A stretch of DNA of 25,542 nucleotides, taken from positions 1 to 25,542 of the forward strand of contig URGC01000022.1 in NCBI GenBank assembly GCA_900547255.1, in the 5' to 3' direction. Both the position numbers and the translations under genes were made by a program. Under the pieces are notes generated by a model. That model was not told where the DNA came from, searched no databases, and saw only the letters and a list, made by a program, of their open reading frames with translations. Shown here piece after piece: positions 1 to 8,257 of this stretch. Source of the stretch: an uncultured Eubacterium sp. Its GTDB lineage: Bacteria > Bacillota > Clostridia > Lachnospirales > Lachnospiraceae. Within the stretch, counting starts at the first letter, position 1. Each line of letters starts with the position of its first letter.

Positions 1-34
1 CCTCATGGTCAGCTCCCAGGAATTTAAGTTTCAT
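1..34 (-). CDS. Partial MBL-fold (beta-CASP type) metallo-hydrolase, N-terminus only
   Basis: Only the first 11 codons are present, reading MKLKFLGADHE; the rest lies beyond the window edge. The start is well supported: AAAGGAG lies six bases upstream of the ATG. The N-terminus resembles the opening of the RNA-processing metallo-beta-lactamase/beta-CASP family, which typically begins MKLxFLGAxHEVTGS and then shows an HxHxDH zinc site. That site cannot be seen here, so the assignment rests on 11 residues. The gene follows the nitroreductase by 37 bases on the same strand and is probably co-transcribed with it. Confidence 0.6.
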   Translation of the reverse strand, partial: MKLKFLGADHE

Positions 35-71
35 AGTCAGCTCCTTTCCTACGCTTACATGCGCATAAACA

Positions 72-632
72 TCATATTATCACATCTTCAAGCCTCTTCT
101 TAGGCACATGGTGAACTTTATTCTCATCGCGGTAATACTTAATATCTCCATCGCCCGGAATATCCTCTATAACCACTTCCTCTTTAGGATAGCCAAGCGC
201 AATCACATATACTATCTTACTATCCTCTGGAAGATTGAGTCTCTTAGAAAGTATATCTCTCTTGACATTGCCAAAGAAACATCCGCCAAGGCCTTTCTCG
301 ACTGCTGCCAGAAGCATTGTCTGTCCGACAATTCCTGCATCCACCTCAGCATTAGCTTTAGCATCAGACAATATAATTATATATCCTGCCGGCTTTTCGC
401 CCTCTTCTGGCCCATCCCAGTCCTTAAGATATCCAGCAAACCCAAGACACTCAAATACCTTTTCACATTCAGCCTCATCACACACAAGCTTATACTTAAA
501 CGGCTGTCTGTTAGCAGCACTCGGTGTAATCCTTGCAAGTTTTACAAGCTCCACAAGCTGCTCCCTCGTAATCTTCTTATCCTGATAAAAGCGTCTATAA
601 GAACGGTTCTTTCTGACAAGTTCCTCTAACAT
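72..632 (-). CDS. Nitroreductase family protein (FMN-dependent)
   Basis: This 186-residue protein matches the small nitroreductase family, which uses FMN and NAD(P)H to reduce nitroaromatics, quinones or flavins in the cytoplasm. The N-terminal RKNRSYRRF segment and the PSAANRQPF segment around residue 40 are the typical FMN-contacting stretches, and GGCFFGNVKRD in the second half matches the family's C-terminal flavin region. The start is placed at MLEELV because GGAGG sits seven bases upstream; an ATG nine codons further upstream has no ribosome binding site. It lies 29 bases downstream of the esterase gene and 37 bases upstream of the metallo-hydrolase, suggesting one transcript. The physiological substrate cannot be inferred. 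Confidence 0.88.
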   Translation of the reverse strand: MLEELVRKNRSYRRFYQDKKITREQLVELVKLARITPSAANRQPFKYKLVCDEAECEKVFECLGFAGYLKDWDGPEEGEKPAGYIIILSDAKANAEVDAGIVGQTMLLAAVEKGLGGCFFGNVKRDILSKRLNLPEDSKIVYVIALGYPKEEVVIEDIPGDGDIKYYRDENKVHHVPKKRLEDVII

Positions 633-661
633 CACATATCCTCCACATTTAAATTCCATCT

Positions 662-2104
662 TTAATTGTATTCAAGTTTTATATCTGTAAATGTAACATC
701 TGCATTTCTTGCAGCAAACATTCCAACATATACATTGTCAGGGTCTACACTGGTAAGCTTGAAATCAAATCCGCCAGTCATAGCCTCATCATCTCCAAAA
801 TAAAGTGCATAACCATCATTGGAGCTTATAATTCTGACATCTATAGTCTCTCCTACGGCAATTCCACCCTTAGTAGTACCCCCGTAAAACAGATTGCCAC
901 TCTTTCTTGCAAAGCATTTTACAAGCCCCTCTTCTCTTGTAAGAAGATATGGTGCTGCTGCCACATAATCTCCCAGCGCTTCTGGTGTCTGCATATCAAT
1001 ATAACAGTCATCCCTTACCATCAGCCCAAATGAAACCTGGTCATTCTTAAAATATGAATTAACCCTGACCCTGGCACTCAATGTAAAATTCCTGCCAACC
1101 GGAACTTTCTTGTAATACATCGCAAGTCCGTCTGTGACAGTCGCTATCTTACCTGCATTGTCCGCAACAGCTATATGTACTCCGCCATCTACAGGTTCAA
1201 GTGTAAACTGTGAAAAATCACTTTCTGGTGGAATATCCCCGAATACAGTTCCTTTCCATCCATCATATTCAGCCCATCTTTTGCTGTCTTTAAGGTTGGC
1301 ATTAAACACAACTGGAACATATGATGGGTCTGATACAAGATATTCCTTAGAAGGAATTGCAAATCCATCTTCCAGCTCATCTTTTTTATCATCAAGGACA
1401 ACATGCTCCGCCAATCCCTGCACTCCAAGCTTCTTTATCTCTGCCAGACAAAGATATGCGTTAACTCTGCCACCCCATATATTAGTGTGTGTATTATCAA
1501 CGCTTGATTCTTTATTTGAAGGCCATGCATGAAGATATTTTGTATTATCTGCCCCCAATATATCATACATATGTCTTGTTATCTTAGTCATATCAACAAC
1601 CGGTATATCAAGGTCTTTACCCATATCACGTATCGCCTGTGGATAATCTCCGCCTGTAAATTCTCCCTGATTACCAGTCACATGCATACAGTCATCTGTC
1701 CACACTCCATCTGCCGGTCTTCTCACTATAGGTGTACAAAGGATTGTTGTACATCCCACTTCCTTAGCTTTAAGATAATAATTCTCATAGATTGAATTAG
1801 CAAATGAACCCTTGTCTGTATATCTGCCTTTGCCAGATGTATGTCTTGCCTCTTCCATCTTCTCATCATTATGTCCAAAGCCAACAATAAGATAATCTCC
1901 ATTCTGCATACCAGACAACAGCTCCTTATATTCAGGTTCTGTAAGAAAGCTCTTGGAACTTCTTCCTGAAAGGGCGATATTACGCACCTTAACAGTATCA
2001 TCAAGATACGCTGAAAGCTTTGTTCCGTATCCATATCTTGGATAATAATATTTATCCGTAAATGCGCTTAATGTAGAATCTCCGACAACCCAAAGTGTAG
2101 ACAT
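662..2104 (-). CDS. SGNH/GDSL esterase with C-terminal beta-sandwich domain (rhamnogalacturonan acetylesterase-like)
   Basis: A 480-residue protein whose first ~235 residues carry the SGNH hydrolase blocks: GDST at 8-11 with the nucleophile Ser10, Gly47 in ALSGRSS, GHND at 77-80 with the oxyanion Asn79, and Asp203/His206 in DNTHTN. The spacing resembles rhamnogalacturonan acetylesterases (CE12), which remove acetyl groups from pectin side regions. The C-terminal ~220 residues look like a beta-sandwich (concanavalin/laminin-G-like) module, probably for carbohydrate contact. No signal peptide is visible at the chosen start, so it may act in the cytoplasm on imported oligosaccharides. The start follows GGAG at eight bases; an upstream in-frame ATG with a hydrophobic MLFIAFVPIG stretch lacks such a site. 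Substrate is inferred. Confidence 0.82.
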   Translation of the reverse strand: MSTLWVVGDSTLSAFTDKYYYPRYGYGTKLSAYLDDTVKVRNIALSGRSSKSFLTEPEYKELLSGMQNGDYLIVGFGHNDEKMEEARHTSGKGRYTDKGSFANSIYENYYLKAKEVGCTTILCTPIVRRPADGVWTDDCMHVTGNQGEFTGGDYPQAIRDMGKDLDIPVVDMTKITRHMYDILGADNTKYLHAWPSNKESSVDNTHTNIWGGRVNAYLCLAEIKKLGVQGLAEHVVLDDKKDELEDGFAIPSKEYLVSDPSYVPVVFNANLKDSKRWAEYDGWKGTVFGDIPPESDFSQFTLEPVDGGVHIAVADNAGKIATVTDGLAMYYKKVPVGRNFTLSARVRVNSYFKNDQVSFGLMVRDDCYIDMQTPEALGDYVAAAPYLLTREEGLVKCFARKSGNLFYGGTTKGGIAVGETIDVRIISSNDGYALYFGDDEAMTGGFDFKLTSVDPDNVYVGMFAARNADVTFTDIKLEYN

Positions 2105-2176
2105 ATATAGTACTCCATTTCCGCGTAATGTACGCTTATTTATTCCAATAGGCACAAAAGCGATAAAAAGCATAAC

Positions 2177-2206
2177 TTTTTACCGCATTCGTGTACTGAT
2201 TGACAA
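2177..2206 (-). promoter_or_regulatory. Weak candidate promoter for the esterase operon
   Basis: On the minus strand TTGTCA (2201-2206) is followed after 18 bases by TAAAAA (2177-2182). The -35 is good and the -10 is poor, so this is only a possible sigma-A promoter for the esterase and nitroreductase genes. Confidence 0.28.
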
Positions 2207-2249
2207 TATACAATTGATATATCTTAATCCCTATCAAAAGGGCAAGATA

Positions 2250-3251
2250 TTATAATGTGAAATTGCTCACAATCTCATTAGCTTCAACAGCATTTTTAAC
2301 ACTATTCATCTCTTTGATTTCTTTTCTTGAGATATCACAGTCAGGTCCTGACTTCTTAGATGATGCTGGTGCTGGAACGTCAACAGTCTCTTTAATTGCT
2401 GTAAACACTCCTGCAAGATTAGATAAATCTGCCGGAACGATAATCTTAGTAGCGTTACCATTGGCAACATCTTTCATAGCCTCAATACTCTTAAACTGTA
2501 ATACTGATGAATCTATTCCTGCATCTTTAATCTTTCTGATACCCTCTGCTGTAGCTTCCTGAACCTTCAGGATAGCCTCTGCTCTACCTTCTGCTTCAAG
2601 AACCATAACTTCCTTATGTGCCTCAGCATGAAGAACCTCTGCTGCCTTGTCAGCCTCTGCCTTCTTGATTGTACTCTCCTTAAATCCTTCAGCAATAAGA
2701 ATCTGCTCACGCTTCTCACGCTCTGCCTTCATCTGCTTCTCCATTGACTCCTGGATAGCCTTAGGAGGTATGATATTCTTAAGCTCTACTCTGTTAACCT
2801 TGATTCCCCAAGGGTCAGTAGCTTCGTCAAGAATCTGAGCCATCTGCGAATTAATCTTCTCTCTGGCTGTAAGAGTCTCATCAAGCTCAAGGCTTCCGAT
2901 GATATTACGAAGTGTTGTTGCTGTAAGATTCTCTATAGCACTTATTGGATTAGTAATTCCATATGTGTATAATTTAGGATCTATTATCTTAAAGAACACA
3001 ACTGTATCTATCTGCATTGTTACATTATCCTTAGTGATAACTGGCTGAGGCGGGAAATCTGCCACCTGCTCCTTCAATGTAACTTTCTTTGCAATTCTGT
3101 CTAATACAGGTATAAGAAAATGTATACCAACTTCCCATGTTCCGATGTACTTACCCAGTCTCTCAATAACGTAAGCATTACTCTGTGGAACAATCTTTAT
3201 CATTGCAATTAAAAGTGCAATGATAATAATAACCAAAACTAATACCGCCAT
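2250..3251 (-). CDS. SPFH/Band 7 (stomatin/paraslipin-like) membrane protein
   Basis: A 333-residue protein with one N-terminal membrane helix (about residues 3-19, very rich in Val/Ile/Leu) followed directly by an SPFH domain. The VPQSNAYVIERLGKY start, the FPPQPVITKDNV segment and the TLRNIIGSLELDETL segment are hallmarks of the stomatin/paraslipin branch. Residues ~180-265 form a charged Ala/Glu/Lys-rich coiled coil of the kind that drives oligomerisation. The family scaffolds membrane microdomains and is often paired with an NfeD protease-like protein; none is encoded beside it here. The start is set by GGAGGGG six bases upstream of the ATG; a longer frame 12 codons upstream has no ribosome binding site. 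It is separated by 136 bases from the upstream BMP gene and is probably transcribed on its own. Confidence 0.9.
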   Translation of the reverse strand: MAVLVLVIIIIALLIAMIKIVPQSNAYVIERLGKYIGTWEVGIHFLIPVLDRIAKKVTLKEQVADFPPQPVITKDNVTMQIDTVVFFKIIDPKLYTYGITNPISAIENLTATTLRNIIGSLELDETLTAREKINSQMAQILDEATDPWGIKVNRVELKNIIPPKAIQESMEKQMKAEREKREQILIAEGFKESTIKKAEADKAAEVLHAEAHKEVMVLEAEGRAEAILKVQEATAEGIRKIKDAGIDSSVLQFKSIEAMKDVANGNATKIIVPADLSNLAGVFTAIKETVDVPAPASSKKSGPDCDISRKEIKEMNSVKNAVEANEIVSNFTL

Positions 3252-3387
3252 AATTCCCCTCCATAAAATAATATGATAAATTGTCATGTATATTGTCTGA
3301 CAGCTTTACACATATTGCTCAATTCGTCAGCCATCATATCAATTTATGTTAAGTATATCACAATATTCCTGTTTCGTCATTAAAAAG

Positions 3388-4584
3388 CTATTCCTCAATT
3401 GTGATTATTTTATTAAGAATGTAATTAAACGTGGGCGCCGAACTTCGATAATTTTCTATATATTCATCATTCAGATTGCATGTATCATTCTTATCATTCA
3501 CACTAACTCCGGTATAGTCGCCAAAGAATACATGAACCTGTCCTTTTCTGAATTCATCACATACAGACTCAACTCTCTGTTTAGTACCAGGGGCAGCTAC
3601 AACTTCATTGATATCAAGCATCTCTATCCAGTTCTTCTCAAAACCCGCCATCATATCGTTACCATACGCCCTGCCATCAACTGTATTCTCAATATTTCTG
3701 CCTTCAAGAACTGCACCAACCGCTCCAATCATATAATAAGACCAGTTGATTTTGGAACCAGTAAGATACGTTGTAGGTGCAATATCAGCCATGCTTTGAT
3801 TATAACTAACAAGGTATACGGGAGTTGAAGCGTCTGTCTGTTCACATGCAACTGCCGGTCCAGCAGTATCAGAATGCTGTGATATTATTACGCATTCTTC
3901 ATCAATAAGCTCTTTCGCATATCTTTTTTCAAGTGCATAATTGCTCCATGAATTTGTATATTTCACAATCATATGCGCCTGTGGCACGACAGAACGCACT
4001 CCAAGTATAAATGCAGTATAACCCGATATAACCTCTGCATAAGGATATGCCCCAACATACCCAACCTTTGCCTGTGATTCATCTATAATGCCACTGTCTA
4101 TAAGCTCTTTTATTTTCATTCCAGCAGCCACACCAGCCGTATATCTTCCCTGATATATCTCTCCCATAAATGTATGGTAATTATTAAGCTTAGGCTCATC
4201 ATTAGCATTAGTTCCTGTCGCCATAACAATCTCTACATCAGGATACATCTGTGCAAATCTTTTAGCTGCGTCAGCATATCCGAAACTTGTCGCAAAAATA
4301 ATATCGCATTTCTCATCTATAAGCTCCTGAAAATATTTATCCTCCAGGCCTTCTGATACGTTATATTTAGCAACTGCAATCACCTGATTCCCATAGGCTT
4401 CCTCAACAGCTTTCTGAGCTTTCATAAAATTATTGGTATACGCAGTACTCGCATCTCCTACATACATAAAACCAACCTTTATGGTCTTATCCATATCCTT
4501 GCTGAACAAAGCTGTATTAATCCCGACAATCGCCACAACTGACAGGATTGCAGTGATAAATGTAATTATATATATTCTTTTCAT
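3388..4584 (-). CDS. BMP/PnrA-like solute-binding protein, membrane-anchored and without a lipobox
   Basis: A 398-residue protein of the Bmp (PnrA-like) family of periplasmic-binding-protein folds, whose characterised members bind nucleosides. IKVGFMYVGD opens the domain, IIFATSFGYADA and VEIVMATG form the following strand-turn units, and GVAAGM and KVGYVGAYPYAEVISG are the family's conserved glycine-rich segments. The N-terminus has one hydrophobic helix (about residues 4-25) with no cysteine, so unlike typical Gram-positive Bmp proteins it cannot be lipidated and is either secreted or held by an uncleaved helix. The start is the second of two nearby ATGs, seven bases after GGAGG. It lies 50 bases downstream of the large receptor gene on the same strand, and no permease or ATPase genes flank it, so a sensory rather than a transport role is likely. 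Confidence 0.85.
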   Translation of the reverse strand: MKRIYIITFITAILSVVAIVGINTALFSKDMDKTIKVGFMYVGDASTAYTNNFMKAQKAVEEAYGNQVIAVAKYNVSEGLEDKYFQELIDEKCDIIFATSFGYADAAKRFAQMYPDVEIVMATGTNANDEPKLNNYHTFMGEIYQGRYTAGVAAGMKIKELIDSGIIDESQAKVGYVGAYPYAEVISGYTAFILGVRSVVPQAHMIVKYTNSWSNYALEKRYAKELIDEECVIISQHSDTAGPAVACEQTDASTPVYLVSYNQSMADIAPTTYLTGSKINWSYYMIGAVGAVLEGRNIENTVDGRAYGNDMMAGFEKNWIEMLDINEVVAAPGTKQRVESVCDEFRKGQVHVFFGDYTGVSVNDKNDTCNLNDEYIENYRSSAPTFNYILNKIITIEE

Positions 4585-4634
4585 CTGCATCCCTCCGTAT
4601 CTTATTCAAATGTATCTTCTGGCTTATATAATTT

Positions 4635-7600
4635 CTAAATATCAATCTCTTTGCTTTCAATCAGCTCAATCATTATATCCACCAGCTTAGGATCAAACTG
4701 TGTTCCTCTGCCTCTTTTAATCTCAGCTATAACATAATCCATATCAAGCTTTTTGCGATATACTCGATTAGCCGTCATAGCATCAAATGCATCCGCTATT
4801 CCTATAATTCTGGCATTGAGAGGTATCTCCTCTCCTTTCAGTCCATGGACATATCCGCTGCCATCATATCTTTCATGGTGATACAGTGCTCCATCCGCAA
4901 CATTGTCAATAAGTGTAAACTTACTTAATATCTCCCCACCTTTGACAACATGTGACTTCATAACAGCATACTCTTCATCTGTAAGTCTTGCCGGCTTATT
5001 AAGTACACTGTCTGGAATTCCGATTTTACCAATGTCATGAAGAAGTGCCGCTTTCCTTAAATTTTCACATTGTTCATCACTAAATCCAAGTCTCTTTGCA
5101 ATCATAACTGAATATTCAGAAACTCTGAACGAATGCTGGCTTGTATTCTCATCTTTGGCATCAACCGTCCTTGCAATAGTAAGAACTGTCTCATTTCCCA
5201 TCTCTATCTGATCTTTTGCAAGCTGAAGTTCTTTCTTTTGCATATTAATAGTACGCTGAACCTGCGTCCTGAAAAACAACCAGGTAAGATATGCGACAGC
5301 TATTGCAAACACAACTATGACATACGCATTAAACCACCAGTTATCATATATTTCTTTATCTTTTATAATTGTATATGTACTCTCAGCAATAATATTACGG
5401 CCTTTATTGTCAAGTACTGCAAGATGGTATGTATATGTGCCAACTGGCAGATTAACATATATAGAATTAGTCATTTCACTCTGCAATACAACCCTTGGAG
5501 CCGCATCATATCCTTCCAGATATGTGCTCACATAAGGTGTATTCATGGTATAATTGATAACATGTGGTATAATTTCTATCTTTTGTGTTCCACTATGGAT
5601 ATGAATATCCTGCCCTCTTTCAACATTATATGTCTCATCATCAACCAGAACTGAATTAACCATCATTCTGTATGACCTTGCCGAAGCATCATAATTCTCA
5701 AGATTCACGCATACAACACCTGTATCTGTCGAAAGATACAGATTATTCTGTCCATCTATATAATTCCACGCATTAGGAGTAAGTGACTTCTTAAACCCTC
5801 TTCTCGTATCAAAAAGTTTGTAATCTATATCCCCTCCTGAAAGCACCTCACTTTCATCAACCACAAATATTCCCGCAGAACTCAATACAAATAATGTTCC
5901 GTCATCTGTAACAACAATGTCATAATTATTATAATATGGAAATTTATCTATAACCCTGATATTCTCACATTGGTTATCCATATAACATATACTGTTGCTT
6001 GTAACTATATATATCCCCTCTCCCCTGGAATCTTTTACCATTCTCAGGATAACTTTTGAGCTTAATCCATCATTTCTGCCAATATCTGATATAACCATGC
6101 CATCCTTAATAACAGCAATTCCCCCACCATCTGTACCAGCAAGAATTGTTCCATCATCCAGCTCAAGCATGCACAAAACTACCGGATTATTAAGTCCTTC
6201 CCCTGCTCCTATCTTAGCAGCCACACTGCCATCTTTAATATAAACTATGCCAGAATTACCAGCAGTTACTATATAATCATCCTTTGTCTGTATTGTTGTA
6301 CGGAATGTTGTTCCGCCAAGCTCATCCTGTCCATAATGCTCTATCTTTCCATCAGAAGCTGCACAGTACACTCCCTTTCCAGAAGTAGCAATCCACATAT
6401 TATTGCGTGAATCCACTTTAAGATTGCGCACACGCACATTTTCAAGAATATCTGTAAGCACATCATCACATTTATTGCTTATATTGCTGTCAACGACATC
6501 AATCCCCATATCGGTGCCAAAATAAAACCTGTCGTTCCATTCGGTCACAGTATTAACAACCTTTTCATCCAGTCCGGCTTCATAATATGTCTCTGTAAAT
6601 ACTGACCTGCTAAGATTAAGTAATCCCAGACGCGACGATGTAAACCATATATTCCCCTGATAATCTGTAAGACAATGGTCTATAGAATTATTAAATTCAT
6701 TCGTGTTAATATTATGTTGTTTTCCATCCTCTGTTATATAGCCAGCCCCATTATCCGCGCATACAAACGCAATATTATTCTCTGCTATATATATAGATTT
6801 AATATTAATAAGAGACTCGCAATATATCTCATCTATTCTGTTCAACAGATTATCAGAAAAGTTGTATACAATTATCTTTCCATCAGATGTTCCAGCAAGC
6901 AGATTGCCCCATTCGTCAAATGCAGCGCATGTATACTTAGCCCCATTATAACCACTTAGTTTCTCTGCCACAGTAAAATCACGCACAACATACAATTCTC
7001 CTGAATTAGTCACTGCAACAATATTGCCATCATCATCACCAGTTACAACATTGGCATATCTTATCTGTGGTATAGTACATTTTAAAGACAATCCACCCAC
7101 CAGAGTAAGCACCGACAGCTCCTCTGTTGTTCCTACATAATAAAATCCATCTGTTCCCTGTGTAATACAACGCACCGAATCAGATGACAATCCGTCCTCT
7201 TCACTTATGATATTAGTTATCTTCTTATCAATGTATATAGATAACCCACTGTCGTTAGTTCCTATCCATAATCTTCCCTCTTCGTCTGTATAGAGGGTGT
7301 TGACATTTTTTACAGACTCATATTCATCAATCCATACAAATTCCCTTCCATCATAACTGTACAGACCGCCATATGTACCTATCCAGAGGATTCCATCATT
7401 TGTCTGTGTTATATCGTTAGCACTTCCACCCGGAAGCCCATTGTCACCATCATATATAGTCTGTACATATGTGTTAAAATTAACATCCGAATCACCTGCA
7501 TATATTTGTGACACATTCATATTTCCAGACACTGCACAGCCAGCTGTCAATACCGCAATGATAATTCCATGCCATAATGCTCTCGCAATATTATTATTTT

Positions 7601-8165
7601 TAAAATATTTTCTATATAACTTAACTGTCACAAACAGCATAACGACAGTTATTGTCTTATCAAGGAAATCAATATAGAATTCTCCTGCAAAATGAGCTGC
7701 AACACCATTGCAGCCAATTCCCAAAAGAAGTGATATAACGCCATCTCCCCACACATTACCTGTACTTCCGTTAAAGAAAATATAGTTAAGTGGTGTAGAA
7801 ATAACTGTTGAGATAACAGTAAGCAGAAAGCTTACAGAAAGAGTTCCAAATAGCGAATCAATATACCCCTTTTTAGCACACAGTCCCATAACAATTCCTA
7901 TTATCACGCTTACAAAGGCATATATGATATGCGTATAAGAATATAATATACCATAGGCAGCATTAACTGTTGCTCCTACCACAGCTCCGCAAACCGGTCC
8001 CATAAGATAAGCAGCAAAACATGTGCCAGCTGAATCCAGCCACAGCGGTATACTTAACTTAGATGCCAATATCTTTCCAATATAATTTAAAAAAATGCAT
8101 ATAGCAACTGCTAAAACTATCTGATATGTTTTCTTTTTATCCAATATGTTCACCATTATTCGCAT
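4635..8165 (-). CDS. Membrane receptor: S-component-like membrane domain, double beta-propeller, Y_Y_Y-like domain, HD-GYP-type phosphodiesterase
   Basis: A 1176-residue membrane protein. Residues 16-214 hold about seven hydrophobic segments; LWLDSAGTCFAAYLMGP resembles ECF-transporter S-component-like sensor domains. Residues ~240-828 contain 14 repeats of the Reg_prop type (for example LWIGTYGGLYSYDG, LWIGTNDSGLSIY, NMWIATSGKGVY), the number for two seven-bladed propellers. Residues ~832-932 look like a Y_Y_Y domain, 946-964 is a membrane helix, and 965-990 a helical linker. The C-terminus is an HD-GYP domain with H1011, HD at 1043-1044, HHERYDGSG at 1096-1104 and a DAFDAMT segment. The signature GYP reads GYV (1104-1106). 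The expected role is extracellular ligand sensing coupled to c-di-GMP hydrolysis. The start has AAGG six bases upstream. The BMP gene follows it. The ligand is unknown. Confidence 0.88.
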   Translation of the reverse strand: MRIMVNILDKKKTYQIVLAVAICIFLNYIGKILASKLSIPLWLDSAGTCFAAYLMGPVCGAVVGATVNAAYGILYSYTHIIYAFVSVIIGIVMGLCAKKGYIDSLFGTLSVSFLLTVISTVISTPLNYIFFNGSTGNVWGDGVISLLLGIGCNGVAAHFAGEFYIDFLDKTITVVMLFVTVKLYRKYFKNNNIARALWHGIIIAVLTAGCAVSGNMNVSQIYAGDSDVNFNTYVQTIYDGDNGLPGGSANDITQTNDGILWIGTYGGLYSYDGREFVWIDEYESVKNVNTLYTDEEGRLWIGTNDSGLSIYIDKKITNIISEEDGLSSDSVRCITQGTDGFYYVGTTEELSVLTLVGGLSLKCTIPQIRYANVVTGDDDGNIVAVTNSGELYVVRDFTVAEKLSGYNGAKYTCAAFDEWGNLLAGTSDGKIIVYNFSDNLLNRIDEIYCESLINIKSIYIAENNIAFVCADNGAGYITEDGKQHNINTNEFNNSIDHCLTDYQGNIWFTSSRLGLLNLSRSVFTETYYEAGLDEKVVNTVTEWNDRFYFGTDMGIDVVDSNISNKCDDVLTDILENVRVRNLKVDSRNNMWIATSGKGVYCAASDGKIEHYGQDELGGTTFRTTIQTKDDYIVTAGNSGIVYIKDGSVAAKIGAGEGLNNPVVLCMLELDDGTILAGTDGGGIAVIKDGMVISDIGRNDGLSSKVILRMVKDSRGEGIYIVTSNSICYMDNQCENIRVIDKFPYYNNYDIVVTDDGTLFVLSSAGIFVVDESEVLSGGDIDYKLFDTRRGFKKSLTPNAWNYIDGQNNLYLSTDTGVVCVNLENYDASARSYRMMVNSVLVDDETYNVERGQDIHIHSGTQKIEIIPHVINYTMNTPYVSTYLEGYDAAPRVVLQSEMTNSIYVNLPVGTYTYHLAVLDNKGRNIIAESTYTIIKDKEIYDNWWFNAYVIVVFAIAVAYLTWLFFRTQVQRTINMQKKELQLAKDQIEMGNETVLTIARTVDAKDENTSQHSFRVSEYSVMIAKRLGFSDEQCENLRKAALLHDIGKIGIPDSVLNKPARLTDEEYAVMKSHVVKGGEILSKFTLIDNVADGALYHHERYDGSGYVHGLKGEEIPLNARIIGIADAFDAMTANRVYRKKLDMDYVIAEIKRGRGTQFDPKLVDIMIELIESKEIDI

Positions 8166-8187
8166 AAAGCGCCTTAGACATGTTAAA

Positions 8188-8227
8188 ATGGTACACTATT
8201 AATCGTAATACTTTAATAGTGTACCAT
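8188..8227. promoter_or_regulatory. Perfect 15-bp inverted repeat, candidate operator of the receptor gene
   Basis: ATGGTACACTATTAA (8188-8202) is repeated exactly in inverse orientation at 8213-8227 with a 10-base spacer. One arm overlaps the predicted -10 element of the receptor promoter. Neither strand has a good T-tract next to it (minus strand continues TTTTAACATG), so an operator is favoured over a terminator of the upstream XRE gene, but the latter is not excluded. Confidence 0.55.
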
Positions 8228-8246
8228 AATAAAGTCATGTTTGCAA
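8218..8246 (-). promoter_or_regulatory. Predicted sigma-A promoter of the receptor-BMP operon
   Basis: On the minus strand TTGCAA (8241-8246) is followed after exactly 17 bases by TACACT (8218-8223). Transcription would begin near 8211, giving a leader of about 45 bases, and the -10 lies inside an inverted-repeat arm. Confidence 0.5.
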
Positions 8247-8257
8247 ATAATGATATA

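Noticed and set aside
4..24. GGAGCTGAC followed by a base and ATG occurs twice, once as the metallo-hydrolase start and once inside it
   Set aside because: The second ATG is out of frame and the window ends there; probably chance.
108..629. Plus-strand reading frame of 173 codons opposite the nitroreductase
   Set aside because: Its translation is low-complexity and has no family features, no ribosome binding site, and lies antisense to a well-supported gene.
2225..2252. ATCTT-CCC/GGG-AAGAT symmetry just after the SPFH stop codon, considered as a terminator
   Set aside because: The stem is broken by unpaired bases and no T-tract follows on the minus strand.
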